Below are positions 45,710-56,306 of a stretch of 64,000 nucleotides of DNA, one piece after another. How positions within the stretch are numbered: position 1 is the first letter of the stretch; each line of letters opens with the position of its first letter. The notes beneath the pieces were generated by a model. That model did not search any database. It saw nothing but the letters and a program-made list of their open reading frames with translations, and was not told the DNA's origin. This DNA is from DATKMP01 sp963790045 (GTDB lineage: Bacteria > Bacteroidota > Ignavibacteria > UBA10030), in assembly GCA_963790045.1 (NCBI GenBank), contig CAWBMS010000013.1, positions 62,001 to 126,000 on the forward strand, read 5' to 3'. A program made the translations under genes and the position numbers.

Positions 45710-46608
45710 TATGACCTCGCTGCTCCGGAATTACGCGTCACGCTCCACACCAACAAACGGGCGCAGGAATTTACGATGATTGTAATAATAAATAATGTCA
45801 GTGCAATTTCAATCAAGGCACTGATATACATATCCGATGTCGCTTCGGTAAATTCATTTGCAAGAACGCTTGCCATCGTATAGCCCGGCTCAAAAAGTGA
45901 CGCAGAAATTGTAGGACGATTGCCGATGACCATGGTCACTGCCATGGTTTCGCCAATCGCTCTGCCAAGTCCCAAAATAATCGCACCGATAATTCCTGAA
46001 CGGGAATACGCCAGCGCAATCCGCGTTGACTGCCAGCGTGTAGAACCGAGTGCCAACGCCGCTTCTCGCTGCGCACGCGGCACAGCTCGAATCACATCAC
46101 GCGAAATCGACGCGATAATCGGCAGCACCATAATGGAAAGAATCATTCCCGATGCAAGCATGCCGACGCCGTACGGCGCGCCGTGAAACAACGGTATCCA
46201 TCCAAGTTTTTCCGAAACGAACGGTTCAATAGTATCTCGCAGCCATGGTACCATCACAAAAAATCCCCACACGCCATAGACAATACTTGGAATGCCGGCA
46301 AGTAATTCCACAAAAAAAGAAACTGGCTGCTCCAACCATCTCGGCGCCATCTCTGTTAAGAACACGGCAATGCCAAGACTTAGCGGAACTGCAATAAGAA
46401 GCCCAAGAAACGACAACACGAGCGTTCCATAAATGAACGGAAGCGCACCATATTGTTCCTGAACAGGGTCCCACTTACTGCTGACGAAGAAATTCCATCC
46501 GAATTTCTCCCACGACAATCCCGATGACCGCACCATCTCAAACGCCATCAACACAACCAAGACTAAAATAATGGCAGCAAAGAATTGTGTCAAATTCTTG
46601 AATAACAA
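45709..46608 (-). CDS. pstC: Phosphate ABC transporter permease PstC, N-terminus uncertain
   Basis: The 299 residues from a TTG at 46608 carry the membrane domain, with IPSIVYGVWGFFVM and the EAA loop REAALALGSTRWQSTRIALAYSRSGIIGAIILGLGRAIGETMAV. The same frame extends upstream through HKSRSINAGD to an in-frame TAA (46657-46659), with an ATG six codons further up at 46677 (MESVQA-stop). This suggests the true start is 46677 and that one codon has become a stop, by mutation or read error. It pairs with PstA. Confidence 0.9.
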   Translation of the reverse strand: MLFKNLTQFFAAIILVLVVLMAFEMVRSSGLSWEKFGWNFFVSSKWDPVQEQYGALPFIYGTLVLSFLGLLIAVPLSLGIAVFLTEMAPRWLEQPVSFFVELLAGIPSIVYGVWGFFVMVPWLRDTIEPFVSEKLGWIPLFHGAPYGVGMLASGMILSIMVLPIIASISRDVIRAVPRAQREAALALGSTRWQSTRIALAYSRSGIIGAIILGLGRAIGETMAVTMVIGNRPTISASLFEPGYTMASVLANEFTEATSDMYISALIEIALTLFIITIIVNSCARLLVWSVTRNSGAARS

Positions 46609-46755
46609 ATCACCGGCATTGATTGATCGGCTTTTATGTACTTCGGGTTTTACTTGTTATGCTTGGACTGATTCCATAGTTTTATAAACCTGCGGCAATT
46701 GAGCGTTCGCACACCCAATTGCCGCATCACTTATTCACTTATTCTATTTTTATGT

Positions 46756-47787
46756 TCACTTTGTTTCAATACCATCGACTAATTTTTCAGCAAGTTTAAC
46801 AACGGGTTTTGGCAACGGCGCATAATACAAATCTTTTGCATACGCCTGTCCGTCGGTTAATGCCCAGCGAAGAAATTTTACAATCTCGTTTGCTTTTGCT
46901 TTGTCCTGTCCGTTTTTGTATATCAGAAGCCAGGTAAAGCCGGAGATAGGATACGAATCTTTGCCGTCGGCATTGGTAATGGAAACACGCAAATCTGCCG
47001 GCATATTCTTGCTGGCGCCTGCTGCTGCAGCAGAGACAGTTTCAAAATTCGCTTCGACAAACTCGCCGGCTTTGTTCTTGAGAATCGCAAAGCTCAGATT
47101 GTTTTTCACCGCATACGCCAGTTCTACGTATCCGATAGCGCCTTCAGATTGTTTCACCAATCCGGCAACGCCTTCGTTTCCTTTGCCGCCCAATCCTACA
47201 GGCCAGCTCACCGACGTGCCCTTGCCGACATTGACTGACCATGTTTTGCTGACTTTATCTAAATAGTCTGTAAAAATATTTGTCGTGCCACTGCCATCGG
47301 AACGGTGCGCAACGATGATCATCTTATTGGGAAAATTCTTATCCGGATTGATAGCTTTGATTCTTGAATCGCTCCAATTGGTAATTTGGCCAAGATAAAT
47401 TTGTGCAAGCACATCCGGAGTTAATCGCAAGTCTTTTCCTGCTGCGGGTAAGTTATACGTAATAACCACAGCGCCCATCACGGTCGGAATGTGCAAAATT
47501 TCTGTCCCGCGTTTGGTTTTTGCTTCAGCTAATTGAGCATTCGACATTGGACCATCTGTTGCACCAAAATCGACTGTACCTTCAGTCGTTTGTTTGATTC
47601 CTCCACCGCTGCCGATGGATTGATAATTGAACAACACACCGCTTTGTTTGCCGTACACATCAAACCACTTGGAATAGATGACATACGGGAATGTTGCACC
47701 GGCACCGTTCAAATTCGTTTGAGCCAAGGCATTACCAACCACCATCGACACAAGAGCAATGCTTAAAATAATTTTTGTGAATTTCAT
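46756..47787 (-). CDS. pstS: Phosphate-binding periplasmic protein PstS
   Basis: The start at 47787 (MKFTKIILSIALVSM) has AAGGAG upstream; a longer frame to 47853 has no such site. A signal peptide ends near ALAQ. The 343-residue protein has the PstS opening GAGATFPYVIYSKWF, the phosphate-contact SGTTNIFTDYL region (HRSDGSGTTN) and ASKNMPADLRVSITN. It delivers phosphate to PstCA. It lies between the porin gene and pstC; its stop is followed by a gap of about 80-150 bases. Confidence 0.94.
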   Translation of the reverse strand: MKFTKIILSIALVSMVVGNALAQTNLNGAGATFPYVIYSKWFDVYGKQSGVLFNYQSIGSGGGIKQTTEGTVDFGATDGPMSNAQLAEAKTKRGTEILHIPTVMGAVVITYNLPAAGKDLRLTPDVLAQIYLGQITNWSDSRIKAINPDKNFPNKMIIVAHRSDGSGTTNIFTDYLDKVSKTWSVNVGKGTSVSWPVGLGGKGNEGVAGLVKQSEGAIGYVELAYAVKNNLSFAILKNKAGEFVEANFETVSAAAAGASKNMPADLRVSITNADGKDSYPISGFTWLLIYKNGQDKAKANEIVKFLRWALTDGQAYAKDLYYAPLPKPVVKLAEKLVDGIETK

Positions 47788-47877
47788 TTTTTTCTCCTTA
47801 ACACATAAGCATTGTGAAGCATGAAGGATTTCTTTTTCAGAAATCGCATTCATGCTTCACAATAATTTCTTTATTGA

Positions 47878-48976
47878 TTACAGAAACACATAATAGAGCG
47901 TTACACGAGCTGTAACGGAAGGATCAGGTGTGCCTTTTCCAGCAGCCGTTGCCTGATATGTTTCATACAATACGTTCGGTTGAATGGAAACATTTTTATC
48001 GACTTTCCATGAAAGGCCTGCAATAACATAATTGCGTGCATCGTATGTTGAAGCTCCGTCGGTATTGGGATCGTAGTTATCATACCGAAGTACCGAGAGC
48101 AAGTTCAGGAATAAAATTATATGAACCAAAAATCGAATATCCGAGACCATTCTTTGAACCTAACGAGCCGCCTGGCGGCGTGTAACTATTAGATTGAGAT
48201 GTCATATAAGCTTCTGCACCGATATTATATGCAAACGGTTCATTGTAACCGACAAATAATGCCTCGGTCCATGTTCCCGTACTGCCGGTTGCATTTCCCG
48301 CTGCATCCTTATAATCTACATACGCTGTTGCCTGAAGATTAGTGATTGGTTTGTACTGAATATGTGCATAATATCTTTTATACATATCCGTTTCCGGTTT
48401 GCCAGTACCTGCGCCGTTGCCAAACATTACCCAGTAATTCAACGTGCCATCATCAAGAATTTTTCCTTTCAACGAGACGCCTAAATCACGTGAATCAACG
48501 ATGCCTCGTAAATCCATAATGGTTTTTTCAAGCGAACGATACCCCCATGCAGCTTCGGATACATCGTACGCTGGAGTCGGCTGCACACCGAAAATCAAAT
48601 TGCTTCCTGTAAAAACATTTTTCCAGTTTAAATATGCATCTTTTACAAACACGCCTACTTTACCGCCTGCGAGTTCATCACCGGCGACAGTTGTTGTATT
48701 GCCAGCACCCTGATCGGCTTCCAAACGGAATCGTGTTGTAAATTGTTCTGAAATATCATTATCGTATGTGAAGTATGCGCGGCGTAATTGAAATGCGCTA
48801 AAATTTTGACCGCCTGCAGGACTGGCGACATTCGAAAGACTCGAAACGCCCGCATCACGTCCGACATTATAATAGTAATCTCCGAACATATAGCCCGAAA
48901 ACTTTCCTTGACTCATCGCAACACTGGCTGCCATGGCAAGCAAGAATACAGTACTACCAAGAAGCTTTTTCATCAT
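47878..48976 (-). CDS. Outer-membrane porin of the phosphate locus (one frameshift)
   Basis: A signal peptide (MKKLLGSTVFLLAMAASVAMSQ) precedes a beta-rich barrel with FQLRRAYFTYDNDISEQFTTRFRLEADQ, typical of OprP/OprO-like porins. At ELAL the frame breaks: removing one base of the CC at 48093-48094 gives VLRYDNYDPNTDG ... ARVTLYYVFL, a normal C-terminal strand ending in a hydrophobic residue. About 365 residues in all. Its place upstream of pstS suggests phosphate as the permeant. GGAATCAC precedes the two adjacent ATG codons. Confidence 0.85.
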
Positions 48977-49061
48977 GTGATTCCTTTTATTTAGTTATGA
49001 GAAATGATTGATTTGAATTACACGTTTTTCGATATACCAACACTCTTATATTCATTTATTT

Positions 49062-49352
49062 TCAGCATCCGCAGAACAACCAGATAATCGCTCGGACAGC
49101 AACGACAATGAAGCTAACACCAACAATAGCAATAACAAATTCCGCATTACTAAGGTGCTGCTCTTCTTGCTCATCCGTTTCATCGGCATCAAGGCACTTT
49201 CCGACAAGCGTAAATAAAAACGTATCTTGCTGTTCATTATCTTTCATGTGGAAGAACACCGTATGGATTACTCCTATGTTCTGATACAAATCTACAGAAA
49301 TGACATTACTCCAATGTTGCAGTAATGTTATGGAATTGTTAAGCCGTTTCAT
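49062..49352 (-). CDS. Small hypothetical protein with one C-terminal membrane helix
   Basis: The ATG at 49352 overlaps the stop of the TPR-protein gene (ATGA), which supports it. The 96 residues have a soluble part and a C-terminal helix (FVIAIVGVSFIVVAVRAIIWLF). An overlapping frame at 49052-49237 also encodes a hydrophobic stretch, so a frameshift or a different start is possible. Not recognised. Confidence 0.4.
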   Translation of the reverse strand: MKRLNNSITLLQHWSNVISVDLYQNIGVIHTVFFHMKDNEQQDTFLFTLVGKCLDADETDEQEEQHLSNAEFVIAIVGVSFIVVAVRAIIWLFCGC

Positions 49353-50146
49353 CTATTCTCGGCAAGGAGCGTTTGCAAAATTTCCCGTGATTTTTCCTGC
49401 TGGTCTTTTTCTCGCAAATTGCGCGGCGAAATTGTCATAACATGTTTTAATGCCTCGATCCCGCGCGTTGTATCGCCCATCGCCTTGTACGTCCAATACA
49501 ATTCATAGTACGCGAATGAATTGCCCGGATCATAACACAATGCTTTGCGCAGGCACTGTTCGGATGTTTGCAGTGAACCGGAAACATCTTCGCCAAAAAT
49601 AATCCGCGCCAATCCTTTTTCAAGCCAACTCAAGCGTGCACCTTCGCGTTCAAAAATTGAAAGGACAATATACGGATACGCAAATGTGGAATCCCGTTTG
49701 ATCGCTTCATGCAAACTTTGTCTCACTTCTTTTCCGATCTGAATTTTTTCCCGTACACCGACAAAGGGAATGAGACTGCCTTTCGCTAGGGCGTACCAAA
49801 AATTCGCTACAACACTGTCGGGATATTCTTGCTTCAGTGTATCGGCGTACACAAGCGCAAGACGATATTGCGCTTCCGATGCGGGTTTATCTTTATACAG
49901 AGTGATGACGCCCATATCGTTATGAAGCCGTACCAAGCGCAGCAACGTTTCATACCGGCACGCATGCTCTTGGTATGCAAGCTGGTATTCAGTAAGTGCA
50001 TGTTCATTATCGAACGAACGATAGTACTCATCGCCTTTGGATAGATGATCGATTCGTGATGGATGTGCAATCAAAACACAAAACGTAAAAAGTACAACAG
50101 CGACAACCTGTATACAGCGAGAGACTTCAAAACACATAGCGGACAA
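49349..50146 (-). CDS. TPR-repeat protein with N-terminal membrane anchor or signal
   Basis: The 265 residues begin with a hydrophobic helix (VVAVVLFTFCVLIAHPS) and continue with tetratricopeptide-like helix pairs, for example HALTEYQLAYQEHAC, AEAQYRLALVYADTL-like and SLQTSEQCLRKALCYDPGNSFAYYELYWTYKAMGD. It probably acts in protein-protein contacts in the periplasm. Its partner is unknown; it may share a transcript with the small protein downstream. Confidence 0.72.
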   Translation of the reverse strand: MSAMCFEVSRCIQVVAVVLFTFCVLIAHPSRIDHLSKGDEYYRSFDNEHALTEYQLAYQEHACRYETLLRLVRLHNDMGVITLYKDKPASEAQYRLALVYADTLKQEYPDSVVANFWYALAKGSLIPFVGVREKIQIGKEVRQSLHEAIKRDSTFAYPYIVLSIFEREGARLSWLEKGLARIIFGEDVSGSLQTSEQCLRKALCYDPGNSFAYYELYWTYKAMGDTTRGIEALKHVMTISPRNLREKDQQEKSREILQTLLAENR

Positions 50147-50306
50147 ATCCTTTATTCATTGCGTTGTAAATAATACGAATTGCGTCTTGCCTGTCGATAA
50201 AAGCAATGTTATGAATTTGTTAAGTCTGAACTTCCGGCAAAACCAATCTTGTCTCCGCAGTATTGTGATAGTATATTTGTTAGAACTTATCGCAAAATAT
50301 TTATGG

Positions 50307-50375
50307 AGTCAGGCTGAGCTTGTCGAAGTCCGACACATCACCGTTTTTATCACCTTTCGATAAACTCAGGGTGAC
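50307..50375. repeat. Dispersed double hairpin
   Basis: Two stems with GTCGAA or TTCGATAAACTCA loops: around 50308-50334 and TCACC/GGTGA at 50350-50374. They belong to the same family as those at 4703, 38157 and 63398. The rest of 50147-50475 shows no gene. Confidence 0.55.
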
Positions 50376-50475
50376 AAAATTATTTTTGTGATAGCTTCAA
50401 ATTATTTTTCATCACACATGATTTGTTGTCATTCAACAATTCTTTTATCGGCGTTGAAAGAGAAGATTACATCAT

Positions 50476-52876
50476 ATGAATGTCTCCTCCTTTGTCTTTG
50501 AACAGGTTCTCAAACAATTAAAAATTCCTGCACATGCCATTCGTCATCTGCAAATTGCCGGACAGCTAAGCGATGTGGATGGCTCCGGTTTTCCCGCAGA
50601 ACTCTTCCAGCTTAGTGCACCGATGATTACGCGCGGCTTGTTGAACTTTGCGCTTCTCCAAATGAGAAAAGATTGGTTGTACCCGTTTTGGGTGCATCAA
50701 CAGCTTAATCCGAACAGCAAATCGTTTGTGGCACGATCACAAAATCCGCTGCTGCTCAACATCACGCATCGCAACTGGACGATGCTCGGCAGCCCGTACG
50801 GCGAACACGAAGCAATTATCGATCCGCGTGGACTGGTTACACCGTTACCGCGCGAGTGGTCGATAGACACTTGGCTCCGTACAGATGGCGGCTTACTCTT
50901 TCCTTCTTTAATCGAACCGCCTTTGCAAAATTTTAATACACACGCACCGCGATTGACAACAATATTTCAACAGAAAAATTCCGTATTAGAACTCGAATCC
51001 TTTACCGGTACAATTCGCAATAATATGGATATCATATTCAATAAAGCACGCATATATAATAGAGGCACCGATATTCTGAATGGGTGGTTGTTCATCGCTG
51101 TTCGCCCGTTCAATCCCGAAGGTGTTGCGCCGATTCAATCTGTGGAGTTTCGTGCACCGCAGCAATTATTTGTGAACGGCGCACTTGGCATTGTATTTTC
51201 CGCTGAACCGGATTGGATGCATTGCTCAAATTTAGAATCCGGTGATTGCGCAGCTTTCATTCAACAGCATGATTTTGATGCCATTGCATCTTCACCTCAA
51301 CAGCAAAAAGCCGCACATTGCACAACTTTTTTGGCAAACGCTGTGGCAGGATTTCGTTTTTCTTTACAGCCGGGCGAATCTTATTCTCTTCATCACAGTG
51401 TTGCGCTCGGTACGGAAGCGCGACTCAAAATCGTTTTCCCAAAACCTTCGTGGCGCGTTTCTTATGAAAGCCGCCTTGCCAAACACGAACAGCAATGGCA
51501 CAATGAACGATTCACCGGTTTACAAATAACGTGGCCGGATGAACGATTGCAAAATATTTTTGACGCCAATGTACTGACACTGCTGCAATTGCATGACAAA
51601 GATTTTATTTCTCCCGGTCCATATTTGTATCATCACTTCTGGTTTCGCGATGCCGCACCGATGCTGCACGCACTTGACCGGCTCGGCTTTCATAAACGTG
51701 TACGCCAATCGATTAACGGATTTTGGAAATACATGGACCATGAAGGATTCTTAAAAGGTCCCGACGGCGAATGGGATTCCAATGGCGAGGTGTTGTGGTT
51801 TCTTCAGCAGCATTTTTCGCTCGTTTCTTCTCCGTTGTGGCTGCGCAATATTTATCCCGAAATCAAACGCGCGGCACAATGGATCCTTTCTAAAAAATCT
51901 CAAAGTACGGACACCGCAACCACACATCGCGGTTTGATGCCGAAAAGCTTAAGTGCAGAACATTTTGGTACTGTCGATCAATATTATTGGGATTCGCTCT
52001 GGTCGGCGGCAGGAATTCGTGCCGCAGCATTTCTTGCACAGGAATCCGGCAACGAAAAAGATGCAGCATATTTTTCACACCAATACGAATTATTCACCAG
52101 CGATATTGTACGATCGTTGGAACAAACAGCAGAACGGCTCGGACAAAAAATTATTCCAGCTTCTCCTTCCCGCTCATTCGATGAAAGCGCGATCGGTGCA
52201 CTCTGCGGCATTTATCCGACACAGATCCACGACATTGCCCCGGAATATTTTTCCAATACTCTCTCGCAGCTTCATGCATCCTTCGTCAATGAAAAAGGAT
52301 TTTACCATCCTATCGTTCATTCAGGATACAATGCTTATTTAACGATGCACATCGCGCATTCGTTTCTTATCCTTGGCCATACACAAAAAGCATGGGATGT
52401 TGCCGAAACCGTTTTTCGGCATTGCGTTTCACCTGTACTCCCTGCCGGAAGCAATTCATCCAATTACCGGCGGTGGCGCGATGGGCGATGGGCATCACGG
52501 CTGGGCGGCAGCGGAAATTCTTTTGTTCCTCTTAGACACCATCGCACATGAAGATTCACGATACATTCACTTTTTTAATCGATTGCCGGAATCGTTCTGG
52601 ATGCAGCGGCGGACAATCGCAGCGAAAAATCTTCCTACCAGCATCGGCATGTTGAATGTGCAGTGTGAATTTGCTTCTGAGAAAATTCTCTGGTGTACTA
52701 TCGAGCAGCTCACAGAACAGAAACACAGGGAGAAAGAATTGTTATTCCACTTACCATTCACCATCCAGCGCGCAGTTGCTTCAGCGCCGCAGCAATTGCT
52801 GGAAATTATCAACGGCGAACGATCGACACAACTGCGCTGTCTCCCCGGCAGCTTTACGGTGAAGATAGAGATATAA
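50476..52876 (+). CDS. Glucoamylase-like (alpha/alpha)6 glycosidase (one frameshift)
   Basis: The N-terminal beta-rich half (about 1-330) leads to a six-hairpin catalytic half with HHFWFRDAAPMLHALDRLGF, GPDGEWDSNGEVLWFLQQHF and LPEAIHPITGGGAMGDGHHGWAAAE, features of GH15-type and debranching-type enzymes. The break is at 52434-52435, where one extra base separates RHCVSP from YSLPEAIHP. About 800 residues in all. No signal peptide is seen, so it may act on internal alpha-glucan. The exact family is not settled. Confidence 0.72.
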
Positions 52877-53016
52877 AACAGTCGTTGAAATTATTCTGTG
52901 TTCACAACGCGCTAAGGGATTAATATTCTCATATCTGAATGCAACACAATGGTAACATTCGGATAGCATTCAAGTATCTTGTCTTACGTAAATTATCATT
53001 GCAGTTGTAGGGGATA

Positions 53017-54705
53017 ATGTTTTTTGATGAGAAAAAAATGATACGGTCTATATTTCAAATACGCGAACTATTACGTGCTGTTCCAGCAATTTCTCCTGAA
53101 GAACACGTCAGCAATTTAAATGCTCTTTTTGAACAATCTAAAACCACTTCGCTTGCCGTGATCGATCAATATCAACATCCAGTGGGATTTATTACATACC
53201 GAAAAATGGCGGAACTGCTTTCGACACAATTCGGTTTTGCCTTGTATTCCAGAAAACCGGTGCAGGATATTATGTTCACTGAACATATATCGGTCGATGC
53301 AGATACGAACATTACCGATCTTGCCGAACAGGTGCTGCAGCGAAGCGACGACTTGATGTACGAAGATTTAATTATTACCGACAATGACTGCTATTGCGGC
53401 TTACTGCCGGTGGCGCGTGTTATTCGTGCACAGCAAAATTCCATTTTACGCCAGGTAAAAGAACTCGACAACCAAAAACAAAATCTTGCCAAAGTGAACA
53501 CGGAATTAGAATCTGCGCTGGATAGTTTACGTGCAACTGAAGCACAATTGCTGCATGCAGAAAAGATGGCAAGCCTGGGCACTGTTGCCGCCGGTATTGC
53601 CCATGATTTCAACAACCTCTTAAGCGTCATTACCTCCAGCACAGCGGTGCTCCGGTACAACATGCAGTCATCCCCGCGCATAACAAAATGCATCGACTCC
53701 ATCGAAGCAAGCACAGAGCGGGCAACGCAATTCATCAAGCAGCTGCTCCAGTTTTCCCAGAAGCAGGCGATTGCGACCAGCGTGCTCTCGCTTAACCGCA
53801 TTGTGGAAGAAACCTTTACCATCTTGCGCCACAGTTTGCCGCGGCGTATTAATATTATTACCATCCTCGCCGAAGAACATCCGGCAATCATCGGGAATGA
53901 ATCACAGCTTCAACAGGTGTTGATGAATCTTGCCGTCAACTCCCGCGATGCCATTGCAAAAGATGGTACGATCACGCTCGAAACGGCAATGGTACATACA
54001 GAGCAGGATCAAGACGCGTCGTTCGTCATCATTCCAAAAGGAACGTATGCAGTGCTCCGTGTTTCAGATACCGGATCCGGCATCGCACCGGATAATATGA
54101 AACGCATTTTCGATCCGTTTTTTACGACCAAAGATGTCGGAAAAGGAACAGGGCTGGGATTATCCGTGGTGTTCGGCATCATTCAAAAACATGGCGGATT
54201 CGTCAACGTCCGCAGTGAAGTCGGCAAAGGCACAACATTTGAATTTTATTTTCCGCCAACCGAAGCAGTAGAGATGACTCTTCCAGTAACAGATTCATTG
54301 ACACAAGCGGTGAAAGGCAATGAGACATTGCTGCTCGTTGATGATGACGACCTTGTACTGGAAAATCATGGATTGTTTTTAGAAGAACTGGGATACAAAG
54401 TGCTGCGTGCACATAGCGGTGCAGAAGCGCTGGAAATATACAGTCAACAACATTGCAGCATCCAGCTTGTGTTGATGGATATGCTAATGCCGGAAATGGA
54501 CGGGCGCGTTGCCGCACAAAAGCTGCGTGAAATTTCTCCCGATGTGTGTGTCTTATTTATCAGCGCATATTCCGATGAGTCGTTGATCAAAGCAGTGCTG
54601 GAAGAAGGAGCAATATCGTATATCAGCAAACCGTTTAAGCCCAACGAGCTATCGAGGAAAATTCAAGAAGTGTTTGCCATGCAGAAACAGGAATTGATGA
54701 ATTAA
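53017..54705 (+). CDS. Hybrid histidine kinase with CBS input and receiver domain
   Basis: The 562-residue soluble kinase has a pair of CBS-like domains (about 20-145), a coiled coil, HisKA with the phospho-His in AAGIAHDFNNLLS (about 197), an HATPase domain (NSRDAI, DTGSGI, GKGTGLGLSV), and a C-terminal receiver domain with phospho-Asp in LVLMDMLMPEMDG (about 487). No membrane helix is present. CBS pairs usually bind adenine nucleotides, so it may sense energy state or second messengers. No output-domain partner is next to it. Confidence 0.88.
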   Translation: MFFDEKKMIRSIFQIRELLRAVPAISPEEHVSNLNALFEQSKTTSLAVIDQYQHPVGFITYRKMAELLSTQFGFALYSRKPVQDIMFTEHISVDADTNITDLAEQVLQRSDDLMYEDLIITDNDCYCGLLPVARVIRAQQNSILRQVKELDNQKQNLAKVNTELESALDSLRATEAQLLHAEKMASLGTVAAGIAHDFNNLLSVITSSTAVLRYNMQSSPRITKCIDSIEASTERATQFIKQLLQFSQKQAIATSVLSLNRIVEETFTILRHSLPRRINIITILAEEHPAIIGNESQLQQVLMNLAVNSRDAIAKDGTITLETAMVHTEQDQDASFVIIPKGTYAVLRVSDTGSGIAPDNMKRIFDPFFTTKDVGKGTGLGLSVVFGIIQKHGGFVNVRSEVGKGTTFEFYFPPTEAVEMTLPVTDSLTQAVKGNETLLLVDDDDLVLENHGLFLEELGYKVLRAHSGAEALEIYSQQHCSIQLVLMDMLMPEMDGRVAAQKLREISPDVCVLFISAYSDESLIKAVLEEGAISYISKPFKPNELSRKIQEVFAMQKQELMN

Positions 54706-54751
54706 GAAAGCAAATAGAAAAATTCGTGTTTCCGATATGATGCTCTGGTTT

Positions 54752-56306
54752 TTATGCGGTGAGCAACGAAAGTTTTTTCCCGAATGTTTCTTCAAACAAA
54801 TCTTTCTTTCGTTCCACACCCCACAATTCCATTTCGATATTTGCTTTCGCTTTGCGATGAAGTCGAAACGTTATCGTCTTGCCTTTAACGGCGGTGCGCA
54901 CGGTCTTCAACAACGAACGATGCGAACGATCCAGCCCGTCGGCGATACGGAGAATGGCGGCAAGTTTGACGACAATTCGCTGTTCATCGTTCGAAAGCAA
55001 CCGGAATCCTTCATGTTTTAGTTTCGGATGGCTTTTGCGGTGATATCGCGCAATGTTCGCGATAATTTCTTTTTCGCGCTCGGTGAACCCGAGCAATTCA
55101 GAATTGCGTATCAAATAGTATGAATGCCGGTGATGCTGGGCATGCGAAATAAATAATCCGATTTCATGCAAGATCGCAGCCGCTTCTAAAAATTCGCGTT
55201 CTTCTTCGCCGCATCCATGCAGTTTTGTCGTCTGGTCAAAAATCTGAAGAGCAAGTGAAGCCACTTGTTTAGCATGGTTCTCTTCATATTGAAAATTCTC
55301 AGCAATATGATACACACTGCTGCTGCGAATATTGTGTAAATGATCGACATGCCGATGCCGGTGCAGCTTTTCGATGCTGTCTAAAATAATTCCTTCCCGC
55401 AGCGCATATTCAGAAACGGTCATCTGCTGAAGATGCAGTTCCTTGAAAATTTCTTCAAGGATAATCGCGCCGGCAACAATGATATCGGAACGCGCAGAAT
55501 CCATCCCTTCGATATTGGACCGCATCCGCGCGGTCGGTGCATCAAGGATGGCAGAGACCGCTTCATTCAATTCGGATTTGAAGAAGGTAAAATTATTCAG
55601 TGACAGTTCAGTTTCTTCGCCTCGCTGTGCGCGAATAATATTCGCAATCGTGGTAATGGTGCCGGAGGAACCGACACAGATATCGAACGGGCGCTTTCGT
55701 AGTTCTCGTGTAATAGGCGCTAATGACCCGCGAACAAATGTCCGGCATTGTTCGATGGATTTATTCCGAAGTGCCTCATTTGCAAAAAATCGTTCCGTCA
55801 ATCGCACGGCGCCGAGTTTCAAGCTGTTGCTGAAAAGAATCGACCGCTGTTTACCCAGCAGGAATTCCGTACCTGCCCCCGCCAAGATCGATCAACAAAA
55901 TTCTTTTTTTGTACAGCGGCAGCACCTGTAAGACGCCGAGTTGAATCAGCCGCGCTTCTTCAGCACCTGAAGCAATGTCGATTCGGATTCCCGTTTCGTT
56001 TTTTACACGGCGGAGAAATTCATCTTGATTCAATGCTTCGCGCACTGCGCTGGTAGCAATCGTACGAATATTTGCTTGAAACAAATCCGCAATTACGCGG
56101 AAGCGTTTTAGCGCTTCCACGCCGCGGTTCATCGCTGCCTCCGAAAGATACTTCATATCTGTTGAACCGGAGCCGAGCCGGACAATTTCTTTTTCTTTTC
56201 CCAGAATTTTAAATCGTCCGGTCGAGGGATGCACTTCGACAATGAGTAGATGGAAGGAATTTGTTCCTATATCAATTGCGGCGAGCCGCGTCTTTTTCTG
56301 TTTCAT
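54752..56306 (-). CDS. ppx: Ppx/GppA exopolyphosphatase family protein (one frameshift)
   Basis: The start at 56306 (MKQKKTRLAAIDIGTNSFHLLIVEV) fits the family. The ASKHA-fold phosphatase domain has LIDLGGG, where an extra base in CC (55872-55873) breaks the frame; without it the sequence reads LLIDLGGGSTEFLLG, the usual motif. GSSGTITTIANI follows, and a C-terminal HD-like domain (AAAILHEIGLFISHAQHHRHSYYLI). About 517 residues, as in E. coli Ppx/GppA. It hydrolyses polyphosphate or pppGpp. The 5' end overlaps the upstream kinase-like gene by 35 bases. Confidence 0.88.

Noticed and set aside
49052..49237. Alternative small lipoprotein-like frame ending RLSGCSADAENK
   Set aside because: It overlaps the better-supported frame at 49062-49352, whose start is coupled to the upstream gene; the LSGC motif lies at the C-terminal end, not after an N-terminal signal.
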